Source: JALYGY01 sp963800975
GTDB taxonomy: Bacteria > Actinomycetota > Rubrobacteria > Rubrobacterales > Rubrobacteraceae
Length of the DNA: 64,000 nucleotides
Direction of reading: 5' to 3'
NCBI GenBank assembly: GCA_963800975.1
Contig: CAWDDB010000005.1
Coordinates: 1-64,000, forward strand
The notes beneath the pieces were generated by a model. That model did not search any database. It was given only the letters and a program-made list of their open reading frames with translations, and was not told the DNA's origin. This document shows, in pieces, positions 1 to 9,544 of this stretch; the stretch's first letter is position 1; each line of letters starts with the position of its first letter. Made by a program: the position numbers and the translations under genes.

Positions 1-10
1 TTGCGGCGAC

Positions 11-23
11 CTTCCGAGAACAC
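11..23 (+). repeat. partial copy of dispersed TCCGAGAAC element
   Basis: CTTCCGAGAACAC at the left edge matches the first half of the element found in full at 10600, 11668, 30406, 37838, 38811 and 40544. It overlaps the stop codon of the transposase remnant, so it lies just downstream of a minus-strand gene as elsewhere. The GGTGAATAGGG half is not recognisable here. Confidence 0.45.
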
Positions 24-588
24 TACTTCCAGCTCGGCTTTAGCTGTTGGGCGGCATAGCAAACCGCCTCGGTTAGTCGTTCCACGAAGGCCCGCGGGAC
101 TTTTATCGTGTCGCTCTGCGCGGGCAACCCGCAAAAAGTCTGCGCCTGGGCCCACAGCTCCTTTCGCACCAACGCGAGCGCATCGGCGAAGGTCGGACGA
201 GCCTTGGGGTACCAGCCCGCCCGACGCCGAAAGGCGCCCGCCGCTTGTCTCATACGGCGATGGGCGAACAAGGTGACCAGCGAGAACGAACCCAACAGCG
301 CCGGTGTGGTGCGACGTATCGCTAACTCCGACCATTGCCTCTGCGTCTCGAATCCGAGATGCCTGCGTACCTCCTGGAAGGTCACCTCCAGCTGCCAGCG
401 CATCGCGAACCAGGAGACGACCTTCTGCGGATCGGCTTCGAGGTTCGTGCACAGGAGGGCTTGGGTCTTGAACCCTCCTTCGGGATCGCGCCCGTCAGTA
501 GGATTCGGGCATTTTGCCAGACGCGCTTGGAGAACAGCGGCGCGAACGGGGCCAGAACCCGTATCATCTCGGTGGGTAGGGTACGCAT
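23..588 (-). pseudogene. IS701/IS4-like DDE transposase, internal deletion
   Basis: Remnant of an insertion-sequence transposase. The head starts at ATG 586-588 with a good GAGGTGA ribosome binding site and reads MRTLPTEMIRVLAPFAPLFS, the usual N terminus of this family. After about 33 residues it jumps, out of frame, to the family's C-terminal part (RDPEGGFKTQALLCTNL, then RWQLEVTFQEVRRHLG and TPALLGSFSLVTL), which runs to a stop at 23-25. About 250 central residues, including at least the first catalytic aspartates, are missing. Full-length relatives are about 400-450 residues, so this copy cannot be active. The ends of the original element were not located. Confidence 0.85.
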
Positions 589-675
589 CTTGAGATCACC
601 TCTTTTAGCGGAGACCGGTGACGAGCGTACCCTACCCCTTTCGCTCACAAATGGCTAAAGTCGAGCTCTAGGCAC

Positions 676-690
676 TTGGGTGAATAAGGG
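676..690 (+). repeat. partial copy of dispersed GGTGAATAGGG element
   Basis: TTGGGTGAATAAGGG matches the right half of the dispersed element. It lies just past the terminator of the CsbD gene and 88 bp upstream of the transposase start, the usual placement between two minus-strand genes. The TCCGAGAAC half is degenerate. Confidence 0.45.
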
Positions 691-700
691 CAAGAAGAAG

Positions 701-725
701 GGCCGGGGCCCATGCAACCCCGGCC
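701..725 (-). terminator. intrinsic terminator of csbD-like gene
   Basis: Perfect 8-bp stem GGCCGGGG/CCCCGGCC with a 9-nt loop, followed on the minus strand by TTCTTCTTG. It sits about 50 bp past the CsbD stop codon. Near-identical GGCCGGGG stems follow other minus-strand genes at 10739 and 30456. Confidence 0.75.
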
Positions 726-773
726 CAGCTGGTTTCCTTCGTCTTTTCCCCTGCCAACCCCCAACGGGTGATC

Positions 774-953
774 TTACTCGAAGAGGTTCTTCAGTTTGCC
801 CGTCTTCTCTTTGAAGGTGCCCATCCTCTGGTCCGAGCGCCCTTCACGATTTTGTTCCTTGTTCCCGGTTAGGGAGCCGGTGGCCTCCTTCAGGCGGCCC
901 TTGGCCTTGTCCATTACTCCCTCGCGCCTGCCTTGCCCGCTGCTTCTCGCCAC
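774..953 (-). CDS. CsbD family general stress protein
   Basis: 59-residue hydrophilic, lysine/glycine-rich protein. The core MDKAKGRLKEATGSLTGN and the tail GTFKEKTGKLKNLFE are typical of CsbD, a small stress-response protein of unknown biochemical function that is under sigma-B control in Bacillus. GTG start at 951-953 with GGAG 8-9 nt upstream; an internal ATG at codon 14 is the alternative. A TATACT -10 lies 40 nt upstream and a strong hairpin terminator follows the stop, so it looks like a complete single-gene transcript. Confidence 0.88.
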   Translation of the reverse strand: MARSSGQGRREGVMDKAKGRLKEATGSLTGNKEQNREGRSDQRMGTFKEKTGKLKNLFE

Positions 954-987
954 CGATTCTTTCTCCTTTCCGCCTCCCCCAGAGAAC

Positions 988-1003
988 GTAACAAGTATAG
1001 CAT
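988..1003 (-). promoter_or_regulatory. probable promoter of csbD-like gene
   Basis: GTAACAAGTATAGCAT on the plus strand reads ATGCTATACTTGTTAC towards the CsbD gene, with TATACT as -10 about 40 nt before the start. The same 16-mer with one difference lies upstream of the FmdB-like gene at 31034-31049. No convincing -35 was seen. Confidence 0.5.
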
Positions 1004-1080
1004 GACGCCGTCGTAGCGTATGCTGATCCGTCGGATCGGCACCTCGCTCTGGCCTTACTAGCCGCCTTCGTTATGTTTAT

Positions 1081-1710
1081 CTACGCGCTGCCCGTGAGCC
1101 TGAAGTCGATCGCCTCAACGAGGATCGAGCGGTTCTTGTTGCGCTTCTCGTAGTGCTTGACCTTCTGAAGCTCCTCGACCGTAAGGTCACCCAACCGCCC
1201 CCTTATCTCATCGACGTTCATCTCGTCGTAGCCGTCGATCGGTGGTTGCACTGCGGCGCTTTCTGCGGTGTCATGCGTCACGCCCGCCGCGAGTTCTGCG
1301 GTGTCCCGCGTCGCGCCCGCTGCGATGCCCACCACGTCGGCGACGGCTTGGGAACCAGCGCGCGCCCCCTCTTGGGCGCTTCCTGCGGCCCGTTGGGTGC
1401 CCTCCCGATACTGGGAGAATGCGGTGTCGAGGAAGTCCATGTAGACGTTAACCGACTCCCGTGCGAACGCCCGCCCGGCCTCCTGTTGCCTCCTCGCTTG
1501 GTCGGCCAGCTGCTCTGAGGCGGCGCGCCCGCTTTCGGTCTGCTCCTTGAGGTGCTCCAGCACCCGCTCGGAGAAGTCCTGGGCGAACCTCCCCTGGCGC
1601 TCCTGAGCTTCGGCGGCATGCTCGTGGACGATCCTGTAGGACTCGGCGAGGGTGCCGGCGAACCTTGCCGCCGCCTCGTCCATGGCGTCTTCCCGTCTTC
1701 GATCCACCAT
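1081..1710 (-). CDS. phasin-like alanine-rich helical protein
   Basis: 209-residue soluble protein, almost entirely helical. Residues 1-125 are rich in Ala, Glu, Gln and Arg, as in phasins or coiled-coil stress proteins. Residues 100-150 contain repeated Ala/Thr/Gly segments (DTAELAAGVTHDTAESAA). A charged C-terminal domain (about 160-209) reads NVDEIRGRLGDLTVEELQKV and resembles Rho-N/SAP-type helical hairpins. Start chosen at ATG 1708-1710, preceded by AAGGAG; an in-frame ATG eight codons later is possible. There is no signal peptide. The function is unknown; CsbD and two other small helical proteins nearby suggest a stress context. Confidence 0.7.
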   Translation of the reverse strand: MVDRRREDAMDEAAARFAGTLAESYRIVHEHAAEAQERQGRFAQDFSERVLEHLKEQTESGRAASEQLADQARRQQEAGRAFARESVNVYMDFLDTAFSQYREGTQRAAGSAQEGARAGSQAVADVVGIAAGATRDTAELAAGVTHDTAESAAVQPPIDGYDEMNVDEIRGRLGDLTVEELQKVKHYEKRNKNRSILVEAIDFRLTGSA

Positions 1711-1842
1711 GTTCTCTGGGCTCCTTTCCTTATAGTGTTGCGCTGGTGGCTGTCTACCCAGGGCGTGAGACAGGTACACGCGACCGGCCTATCGGACCGG
1801 GGCTATCCATAACGCTGGATGCGACCGCCGGAGAACTCGTCT

Positions 1843-1866
1843 TCCACACACTCGGGTGAATAGAGG
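1843..1866 (+). repeat. copy of dispersed GGTGAATAGGG element
   Basis: CTCGGGTGAATAGAGG (1851-1866), preceded by a degenerate GGAGAAC at 1830-1836, fits the dispersed element. It lies between the minus-strand gene ending at 1877 and the start of the phasin-like gene at 1710. Confidence 0.5.
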
Positions 1867-1876
1867 ACGGGCTGGC

Positions 1877-2107
1877 CTAGACGCAGGCCGCGTACCCCAC
1901 GGGATCCGCAGAAAGCTGCTCCTCCGCCCTGTTCACGTTCTTTGCCTCCTCGCGCACCAGCAGTGCTGCCACCCTAAGCTCGTAGGCTCGCGCCGTGATC
2001 TTTGAGGCCTCGCCGTCTATCCCGAGCCTCTTGCCCGCGCCTTCGAGCCGGTCTGCCTCGGCCTCTAGCCGCCTGCCTGCCCGCTCTGCGAACTCTACGT
2101 GCTTCAC
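1877..2107 (-). CDS. small helical hypothetical protein
   Basis: 76 residues, highly charged and helical (FAERAGRRLEAEADRLEGAG), ending in VGYAACV. GTG start at 2105-2107 behind a strong GGAGGAGGCAAC ribosome binding site. It lies 36 bp downstream of the 66-residue gene at 2144-2344 and is probably co-transcribed with it. No known domain was recognised. A role in the same stress context as CsbD is only a guess from position. Confidence 0.6.
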   Translation of the reverse strand: MKHVEFAERAGRRLEAEADRLEGAGKRLGIDGEASKITARAYELRVAALLVREEAKNVNRAEEQLSADPVGYAACV

Positions 2108-2143
2108 GTCTGTTGCCTCCTCCAGGATGCCTCCAAGGGGTTT

Positions 2144-2344
2144 CTACTCTGCCACCCGCTGGGCGAGCAGCCTCCCGGCCTCCTCGACGACCTCGTCCTG
2201 CACCTTGCAGAGGAAGTCGGCGAGCTCGTCGTCCTGGGCTTGGCGGGCGGTCCTAGCGGCCCGTCCGCACCCTTCGGCGCCCGCCAAGAGGGCGTAGAGC
2301 GCCGCGTGCGGGTCGTCGTTGCGTAGTAAACGATTGTCGGTCAT
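2144..2344 (-). CDS. small hypothetical protein
   Basis: 66-residue acidic helical protein (DELADFLCKVQDEVVEEAGR) with ATG start at 2342-2344. It is the first gene of an apparent two-gene unit with the 76-residue protein downstream. No signal peptide, membrane segment or recognised family. The compact arrangement and codon use support a real gene. Confidence 0.55.
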   Translation of the reverse strand: MTDNRLLRNDDPHAALYALLAGAEGCGRAARTARQAQDDELADFLCKVQDEVVEEAGRLLAQRVAE

Positions 2345-2473
2345 GCCTCGATCACCTCGATCGGGTCGCTTGCGTTATTCGGAGCACATTCGGGAGTATA
2401 TGCGCTGGGCACATAGAGGGTGTTAAATCCGGGCAACAGGACGGTCACATCCTGGCTACGCGAGTGAACTGCC

Positions 2474-2640
2474 TCACCTAGAGAGGCTGCGCCATTCGAA
2501 GAGCACCTCGCCGGTCGCGATGTCGAGCTCCTGGACGATGCCTTGCCACGCCACCCCAAGCCGATACTGATCCTGTTCCCCTGGGCGCAGGTGCGGCTGG
2601 TCGGGATCTTCCCGGACGATCTCTAAGGCCCTCGGCCCCG
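2474..2640 (-). pseudogene. arylsulfotransferase (ASST) C-terminal fragment
   Basis: One minus-strand frame reads YRLGVAWQGIVQELDIATG followed by EVLFEWRSL and a stop at 2474-2476. This is the blade-like segment characteristic of bacterial arylsulfotransferase (ASST) proteins, where a phrase such as QEIDIATGEVLFEWHSLDHV is typical. The frame closes by about 2660 and nothing upstream matches the rest of the family, so only about 55 residues of a 400-600-residue protein remain. Confidence 0.5.
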
Positions 2641-3060
2641 GTCAGATGATACCGGTGGTCGGCGTCGGCGAGGAGGCGCGTAGGATTGGGGTAGCGAAGC
2701 TGGAGCCGGGCGAGACGAAGCCCGTCCGGTCCGGCCCTACTACTTGAGGTAGCCGAAAAGGTCGACAAGTACTATCATCGCCAGCACGAAGGGAGTGTCT
2801 CCACCATCGTGGGGCACCCCCTTCCTATGGCGGGCGGAGCGAGAGAAACAGTCCTGGATGGCGGATCTCTCGCTCCGTCCCTCGTACCTCCCTCTAAGGC
2901 TCTCTCGGCCCCTAGTCGGCCTCCGGCTCGGACGAGGGATCCCTCAACTGCAAGGTCGCGAACTTGCTTGCCTGGAACATCGTGTGCCAGGGGGCGCCGC
3001 TGGGTGCATAAGGGGGCTCTTGCGACCCCCCGATGCTGCAATCCCGGATCTGTGCCTTCG
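2641..3060. other. gene-free stretch
   Basis: No reading frame with a convincing start, ribosome binding site or recognisable domain was found on either strand. It lies between two gene fragments and is probably decayed DNA. Confidence 0.5.
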
Positions 3061-3225
3061 CTACGGCACCGGAGTGGCCCGGTAGATCGCCACGCGACGG
3101 CCATCCGGCACGCTAGGATCATCAAAGGTCGCCTGGAACGCCAGCTGGCCCGAGTCGTTGAGGCCCTCATCGCAGAACCTTAGGTTGGTGACGGTCGACC
3201 CGTCGAGCGTATCGCCCGTTCCGAT
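3061..3225 (-). pseudogene. C-terminal fragment of NxxGxxAF-repeat secreted protein
   Basis: The frame reads GDTLDGSTVTNLRFCDEGLN, then DSGQLAFQATFDD and VAIYRATPVP before the stop at 3061-3063. The NDSGQLAFxA phrase is the signature of choice-of-anchor tandem NxxGxxAF-repeat proteins, which are secreted beta-propeller-like proteins. It begins abruptly at the point where the sugar-dehydrogenase frame above it breaks, so an unrelated gene end has been joined on, out of frame. Confidence 0.6.
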
Positions 3226-3608
3226 CTGTAGAAGAGGTAGACGTGCCTGTTGGTCGTGAAGCTCGGGTCCAGGGCGATGCCGAGCAACCCGGCTTCGCGG
3301 CCGGAGCAAATCTTGCCGGAGATGTTCAGCGCCGGTGTCTGCAGGAGCTGCCCGTTCTTGTGGACCCGCACCTGGCCCGCCTTAGTTAAGACGAGCACGC
3401 GCCCGTCTGGCGCGAAGGCCAGCCCCATCGGCCTCGTGACCGACGCGACCAGCCGGTCCTCGAAGCCGGGCCGCACGGTCGCTGTGGCCGGCTCCGCCCA
3501 CGCAGACAAGAGCACGAACAACCCCAGTAGTAGGCCCACCGCCAGCACGAGCAGGAGGCGCCAAGCCTCGTGGAAAGCGGCCTTCACTCGCACGATCACG
3601 GCTTTCAT
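3226..3608 (-). pseudogene. truncated PQQ-type sugar dehydrogenase, N-terminal part
   Basis: Starts at ATG 3606-3608 behind AAGGAAG. A basic N-region and a 20-residue hydrophobic helix (LLLVLAVGLLLGLFVLLSAW) form a signal peptide. Next comes the first blade of a glucose/sorbosone dehydrogenase beta-propeller (RPMGLAFAPDGRVLVLTKAG, then GLLGIALDPSFTTNRHVYLF). The match stops after about 125 residues at VYLFY, around position 3235, where the frame runs into the unrelated NxxGxxAF tail. An intact homologue with the same first blade is encoded at 12632-15130, so this may be a recombination scar from that family. Confidence 0.75.
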
Positions 3609-3665
3609 CACTTCCTTGGTGTGGGTAACAGGTTGCGCCGCTGGCTCTCCACGTATCTGCATGGG

Positions 3666-3962
3666 CTAGTTTGCGACCTTGAACGACCACGCCTTCTGCT
3701 GCATGCCGGTGGTCGAAGCGCTCTGGTCGAGGTGGTTGCCGGCCACGTCCCTCGCCCCACCGGTTACCCGCGCGTCGTAGGTCGCACCCCTCCTCAACGC
3801 GGAGCTCGGGTCCAGGGTGGCCTTGTCGGTGCTCGCCGAGTAGACCACGGAAGCCGCGACCTTCGTCGTGGTGCCCCTCTCGAAGAGCACGTAGGTGGTG
3901 GCGTTGATGGAGGACGCCCTCATGTCCTCGGAGAAGGTGGCGGTGAGGTTGGTCGAGGGTGA
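3666..3962 (-). pseudogene. Ig-like (SbsA type) domain protein, 5'-truncated
   Basis: Reads NLTATFSEDMRASSINATTY and later STDKATLDPSSALRRGATYD, then ARVTGGARDVAGNHLD, before a stop at 3666. This is a bacterial Ig-like domain of the SbsA type found in secreted multidomain proteins. The minus-strand frame stays open above about 3960, but there the DNA is the coding strand of a sulfatase on the plus strand, so homology ends at 3960. Original N terminus and promoter are missing. Confidence 0.7.
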
Positions 3963-5081
3963 GAGTTCAACGAGAACGGCAGCAACGGCGGCTGGCAAGG
4001 ATTCAAGGCCCACGGCCACGAGCAGGACAACCTCGCCACCCGCCTGCGCGCCGCGGAATACAGGACCGGGCTCTTCGGCAAGTACCTCAACGGCTACGAC
4101 GGCTCCAGCGTCCCCCGGGGGTGGGACGACTGGTTCGGCAAGTACAGGGGCTACTACCACGACTGGGACGTGAACGACAACGGCACGAAGCGCCACTTCG
4201 GCCGCGCCGACAGCGACTACAGCACGGACGTGATCGCGAGGGAGGCTCGGAGCTTCGTCGGCGCCAGCGTGGCGGCAGGAACGCCCTTCTTCGCCTACGT
4301 CTCACCGGTCGCCCCGCACGAGCCGAGCACCCCAGCTTTCCGAGACCTCCACGCCTTCGACGGCGAGCGGGCTCCGAGGCTCCCGTCATTCGACGAAGCC
4401 AACGTCTCGGACAAACCGGGCTTCATCCGCTCTCAACCCCGCCTGTCGGCGAGCGACGTCGCCGCCATCGACGTCCTGCACGAGAAACGGGTTGAGTCGT
4501 TGCAGGCGGTGGACGATCTGGTGGAGGACTTGGTAGGCGAGCTCGAGGCCCGGGGCGTGCTCGACGACACGTACGTGGTTTTCACCAGCGACAACGGCTG
4601 GCACCACGGCGAGCACCGCATACCGGACAGGAAGCACCAGGTCTACGAGGAGTCGATCCACGTGCCGCTCGTGATCCGCGGCCCCGGCATCTCGGCCGGC
4701 TCTGCTACGGACAAGCTGGCGCTCAACGTCGACTTCTATCCTACCTTCGCGAACCTGGGCGGGGCCGCGCCCTCTTCTAGAATCGACGGTCGCTCGTTGC
4801 TGCCCGTGCTCGAGGGCACCGCGACGAGTTGGCGCAGCGCCGTCCTCCTCGAAAAGCGTAACAAGACACGGCACCAAACATCATTCTCCGGGGTGCTGAC
4901 GAGCGAGCCGAGGAAGTACGTCGAGCACGACAACGGCGAGCGGGAGCTCTACGATCTGAGGACCGACCCTTACGAGCTGCGGAACGCCTACTCGGGCAGG
5001 CCACCGGCCGGCTTGAACGCGCGCCTGGAGGACCTGAAGACGTGCGCAGGTGCGACCTGTCGCAGCGCGGAGGGCGGTTAG
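3963..5081 (+). pseudogene. sulfatase, N-terminally truncated
   Basis: 372 codons of a type I (formylglycine) sulfatase open directly after a TGA at 3960-3962, at the junction with the Ig-like fragment. It reads LATRLRAAEYRTGLFGKYLN, GWDDWFGKYRGYY, the metal-site region YVVFTSDNGWHHGEHRIPDR and the C-terminal LALNVDFYPTFANLGG. The first 60-80 residues, including the CxPSR maturation motif, are absent, so the product would be inactive. The C-terminal TCAGATCRSAE resembles the end of the second sulfatase at 6041-7399, so the two are paralogues. Confidence 0.85.
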
Positions 5082-5566
5082 CGACTCCTATCGGGGAGGG
5101 TTTCGGGACGCAATCCCAGGCGCGAGGATTGCACCGAACGGCGGCGAGGTATCGACGCTTCGCCCTCACCAGAGGGTAAGATCGAGCGTTACGCGGAAGG
5201 CATCGCCGACGCACCAGGACCCGAGACGAAAACCTTGGCCGACCTCAGGGCTGGGCGCTTTCGGGTGGCGCGCCTCGAGGGCGAGCAGGAGCTCTTCGAG
5301 GCGGCGGCGTGGGCCGGGGCCGGATTGCCTGGTGTGGGATCCGGCTCCGGTGACTCGGTGCGGCGGGTGTACCGGATTTCGAGGAAGCGCCGCGCTTCTC
5401 TTGTCTCTCCTTGCAGGGGGTAGTCTTTACCGCGTTGCCAAACCCTAGCCGAGATGTTGCCCTTCTGTAACCTACGGGCGAACCGCAACGCGTAGGCTCT
5501 TACCACGCGTGCGTGACTTGCCGCCGTCAGTGCGCGTTCGTGTCGTTGGCGGTCGGAAGCGAGCTT
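5082..5566. other. gene-free stretch after sulfatase fragment
   Basis: Several open frames cross this DNA but none has a ribosome binding site or recognisable domain. A TTG-initiated 62-codon plus-strand frame at 5235-5423 could be a relic. No repeat copy was recognised. Confidence 0.4.
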
Positions 5567-5698
5567 ATGACGAAGCAAAAGGTCCACGAACACAAGAACA
5601 GAGGCTTCGGGAGCGGCCAGTACGCCCGTACGGAGGAGGAGCTTTACAAGAAGGCTCTCATGCTCCTCGACAAGTGCAAGATCGAGCCCCGAAGCTAA
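5567..5698 (+). CDS. small hypothetical protein
   Basis: 43-residue lysine- and charge-rich frame (MTKQKVHEHKNRGFGSGQYA, then RTEEELYKKALMLLDKC). Its base use is lower in GC than the surroundings and its amino-acid composition looks protein-like. ATG at 5567-5569; the upstream sequence GGAAGCGAGCTT gives a plausible ribosome binding site. No family is recognised. Confidence 0.4.
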   Translation: MTKQKVHEHKNRGFGSGQYARTEEELYKKALMLLDKCKIEPRS

Positions 5699-6040
5699 GG
5701 CGAGCCGTGCTCTAGAGACTGACAACCCGGCGCACTTCGCCTACGTGCCTTGCCAAGCGAGGCGGGCGTCGAGCCGCTGGAATCAGCGAGATGGTGCGGC
5801 GTCGACAGAGGCGGATAGCTCCTACCATCTTCGCGTGGGTGTTACCCACCTCGTCCACCTCGCGTCCTTTTCGGATCGTTCGTACTATAGTGCCCCATTC
5901 ATGGCGATTCATCGCCGGTTGGCTATGATGGTGGCCACTAAGTTGGAGTGAGTAGTGCAGTGTGGATCAACAGCAACACACTCGCTGGCTTCGTCGGACC
6001 TGGGGAGTGCACCGCTACCGAACACAAGGCAAGGGATAGG

Positions 6041-7399
6041 ATGCAGCCAAACATAGTGCTGCTGCTCACGGACGACCAGGACGAGCGCTCCTTGGGCCTC
6101 GTGCCGGGAGTCGAGGAGGCGATAGGGGCGGCCGGGGGCACGGGGACCGGGGGCGACGTTCGACCGGGCCTTCGTCACGACCCCCGTGTGCTGCCCTTCG
6201 AGGGTCTCCCTACTTACGGGCGCCTATGCCCACAACCACAACGTGCTCACGAACTTCCCGCCCACCGGCGGCGTGACGAAGTTCAGGAGCGAGGGCTGGG
6301 AGGAGGAGAACATCGCCACCAGGCTCAGGGCCGCGGGCTACCGTACGACCCTCATCGGCAAGTACATGAACGGCTACGCGGGCGGGTACGTCCCCGCGCC
6401 GTGGGAGAGGTTCTTCGCCTCCACCCGCCCCTACCAGGACAGCCCGCCGCTCACCTTCTACGAGAACATGGGCCTGGGCTCGGAGGGCCCCGAATACACC
6501 AACGATCCCACCCGCTACCTCGACACGTACCTGCTGAGGGACGTGGCCGTGAGGGAGATAGGCCGGTGGGGCGCCGACCGCCCGCTCTTCATGGTGGTGA
6601 GCTTCCACGGGCCGCACTTCCCCGCCTTCTCCGATCCGGCGGACGCCGAGCGCTTCGCCGACGTCACGGCGCCCCGGGTGCCGTCGTGGGGCGTCTCGGA
6701 CGCGGACGACCCGCAGTACGTAAAGGACCAGGCCCCCCTCACCGCCCGAGGAAGCCAGCGCCGCGGACACGCTCTACCGCAAGAAGGCGCGCTCCGTACT
6801 GGCCATACGCAGGGCCATCGTGGACATCGTGAAGAAGTTCGAAGAGAAGGGTCAGCTGGACAACACGTACTTCGTCTTCACCTCCGACAACGGCTACCGC
6901 CACGGCGAGCACGCCATGGTCCACGGCAAACATACTCCCTACGAGGAAGACATAAACGTCCCGCTCTTCGTGCGCGGTCCAGACGTAAGAAGAGGCGCGA
7001 GGTTGCCCAACTTCGCGCTCAACGTAGACCTGGCGCCGACGTTTAGCGAGTGGGCGGGCATAGGCCCGCGCCCCTACATGGACGGCCGCTCCCTCGCGCC
7101 GCTCCTCAGGGGCGAGCCCTCCCGCTGGCGCACCAATTTCCTCGTCGAGCACTGGGCGGAGTGGCGGCGTGCCCACCTACAAGGGCGTGCGCAGCAACGA
7201 AGGCAGGGTCTACGTCGAATACTCCAGCGGGGCTTCCGCCGGGGACAAGGAGTTGTACGACGTCAGGGACGACCCCTACCAGCTCAACAACCTGATGGAC
7301 GACGGGGGCACCCCCACCTATCTCAGGGGGCGCCTCGCGGCGTTGAGAGCTTGCTCGGGGGATGCGTGCAGGTCGGCCGAAGAGGTCAGCAGGACGTGA
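6041..7399 (+). pseudogene. sulfatase with three frameshifts
   Basis: ATG 6041-6043 behind GGGATAGG opens a type I sulfatase: MQPNIVLLLTDDQDERSLGL, the formylglycine motif CCPSR near 6189, LRAAGYRTTLIGKYMNGYAG, YFVFTSDNGYRHGEHAMVHG and the C-terminal half FALNVDLAPTFSEWAG. Reading it through needs three switches to the next frame, near 6140-6155, 6735-6745 and 7160-7168, each by one base in a G- or C-rich run. The domain order is otherwise complete at about 450 residues. Either the gene is dead or the assembly has indel errors. It would be a secreted or cell-surface arylsulfatase/glycan sulfatase, but no signal peptide is visible. Confidence 0.85.
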
Positions 7400-7626
7400 A
7401 GGAGCAAGAGCGGGACGCGTTCCGATCCTGGGGAAATAACTCCTACGGATCGCCGGGACGGGGGCATCGGCGGAGTTGAGTTCTACCGCCTCCGTCCTAG
7501 GCCCACGCAAGCTGGGACAACGCCGGGATTGAGCTTCCGGGCTGTGATCGGAACGGAGGGTGCAGATGTATGTGTAGCGCTTAGCTGCACGGGGCCCGTT
7601 TCCGGCCAAGGTAGCAGTCGGGGGAC

Positions 7627-9544
7627 TTAGGCGACCCTTTGCCCGGAGAGCTGGTGATCGAGCTTCCACTCTCCGCCCTCCTTCACCAGCACCCAGACGA
7701 TGTGGAACCGGGCGGTCTCGGTGGTGTTTATGGAGCTAATGTCCACGGTAGCCGTAGCCGTGTTCCCACTCACCTCATTTACCTCCAAGGAGTTGATAGT
7801 GATGCTCTGAATCTGGGATGACTCCTCGCCGGCGATCCAGCTTGCCTCGTCCGTTTGGCTCCTCAGGGTAGGCCCGAAGTAGGAGTAGGCTTCCTCGTAA
7901 TTCCCCGCCCCTATGGCCTCGTAGTGACCCCGCACCGCGGCGGCCACCGCTGCCTCCTCGCTCAAAGCCTCGCCTGATGGAGCGCTCTGGGCGCTTACGG
8001 TGCTGCTGGCGCTTCGGGTCCCATCGGTACCTCCAGTCGGTGGTCCGACGCTATCCGTCAGGTACACGTAGGAACCGGAGGCGAGCGCGGTCCCCGGCGG
8101 GGGGTCCTGCTTCATGATCACGCCCGCGGGCACGGTCTCGCTCGTCTCCTCCTTGACGCCGCCGAGAAGATAACCGGCCTCCTCTAGCCTATTTTCCGCT
8201 TCTGAGTAGGGAAGGCCCGTCAGGTCCGGGACTTTCGTGACCTGCTGGCCTTCGCCGACCGTAAGGAGGACCTTCGAGCCCCGCTTCGCCTCATTGCCGC
8301 CCGGAACCGATTGACCTATCACCTTGCCCGAGTCCTCTGCGGGACTCTCCCGACGTTGCACCCCTACCTTGAAGCCGGCCTCGGCGAGACGCTGGCGTGC
8401 CGCTTGCTCGGTCATGCCCTTGACGGCAGGGACCCGAACCGTCTCCGGGGCCGAGGGCGTGGGCTTGGCGTCTTGGGAGGCTTCCGTGGGCAAGCGTTCC
8501 ATCAGGGCGCGGAGGATGCTGCCCCCGCCGCTATCCCGCCACAGGCCCCAACCCACAACGGCCACCAGGGTGAGGAGCACGGCGAGGACGGTCAAGGTCG
8601 GGAGGACCCTCCTCCGCCGGGACACAGGCTGAGTGTACGAGGGAGGGGAGGAGGCGGAGGCCTTCGGGACGCCCAGGGCGGTTTCGGTGGTCGCCTCGTC
8701 GTAGGGCCGAGCCGGCCGAGGGCAATCCGCCGCGTACCCGTCTGAGCTCTTGGACGACCTCGTCCGCGCTCCCGTAACGGTCCTCGGGGTTCGTCGCCAG
8801 GAGCCTCATGGTGATACGGTCCAGGCCCTCCGGAACCTCCGGGTCGAGCTCCTTCGGACGACGCGGCGGGGCGACCGCGTGCCGGATGGGCACATCAGCC
8901 GGGGTTTCGACCGCGAAGGGCACCCTCCCGGTGAGCATCTCGTAGAGGACGACGCCCAACGAGTAGAGGTCGCTCGCCGGTCCCACCTGCTCGCCCGCCG
9001 CCTGCTCGGGGGACATGTACTTGGCGCTGCCGAGGATGTCCCCGGTGTGGGAGATCGTGGTCGCGTCGGCGGCCCGCGCTATGCCGAAGTCCGCCACCAT
9101 CACGTGGCCCGAATCGGCGAGGAGGATGTTGCGAGGCTTGATGTCCCTGTGAACCACACCGCGCACGTGCGCCGCTTCCAGGGCCTCGGCGACCTGGAGC
9201 GCCACCTGCGCCGCCGCTTGGGGTCGCAGCGCGCCCGCGGCCATGATCCGGTCCTTGAGGGTGCCGCCGGGCAGGTACTCCATGGTTATGTAGTACGCCC
9301 CGTCCTCTGTCTCGCCCCAGTCGAAGGTGGGGACGATGTACGGGCTGCTTAGGGCCGCGGCGCTCTTGGCCTCGCGCTTGAAGCGTTCGACGAACTCCTC
9401 GTTCTCGGCGTAGCGGTCCTTCAACAATTTGAGGGCCACTTCCCGACCGAGGACCTCATCGCGAGCCAGGTAGACATCCGCCATGCCTCCGCTGCCGACG
9501 AGGCTGCGTAGCTCGTAGCGTTGGTCGATGAGCCTTCGTCCCAT
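7627..9544 (-). pseudogene. PASTA Ser/Thr protein kinase, one frameshift
   Basis: A membrane receptor kinase broken by one frameshift near 8700-8715. The kinase half starts at ATG 9542-9544 and has the glycine loop GSGGMADVY (17-25), lysine in VALK (39), HRDIKPRN (132-139) and DFG (152-154). After about 280 residues the frame moves one base. Downstream come SRRRR, a membrane helix (LTVLAVLLTLVAVVGWGLW), two PASTA domains (VRVPAVKGMTEQAARQRLAE and TKVPDLTGLPYSEAENRLEE) and a C-terminal NTF2/SnoaL-like domain of about 110 residues. PASTA domains sense peptidoglycan fragments; the NTF2-like end is an unusual extracellular addition. If the shift is a sequencing error this is a single functional kinase. 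Confidence 0.85.

Noticed and set aside
4087..4389. Long arginine-rich frame antisense to the sulfatase
   Set aside because: Shadow frame of a GC-rich gene; no start signal and low-complexity composition.
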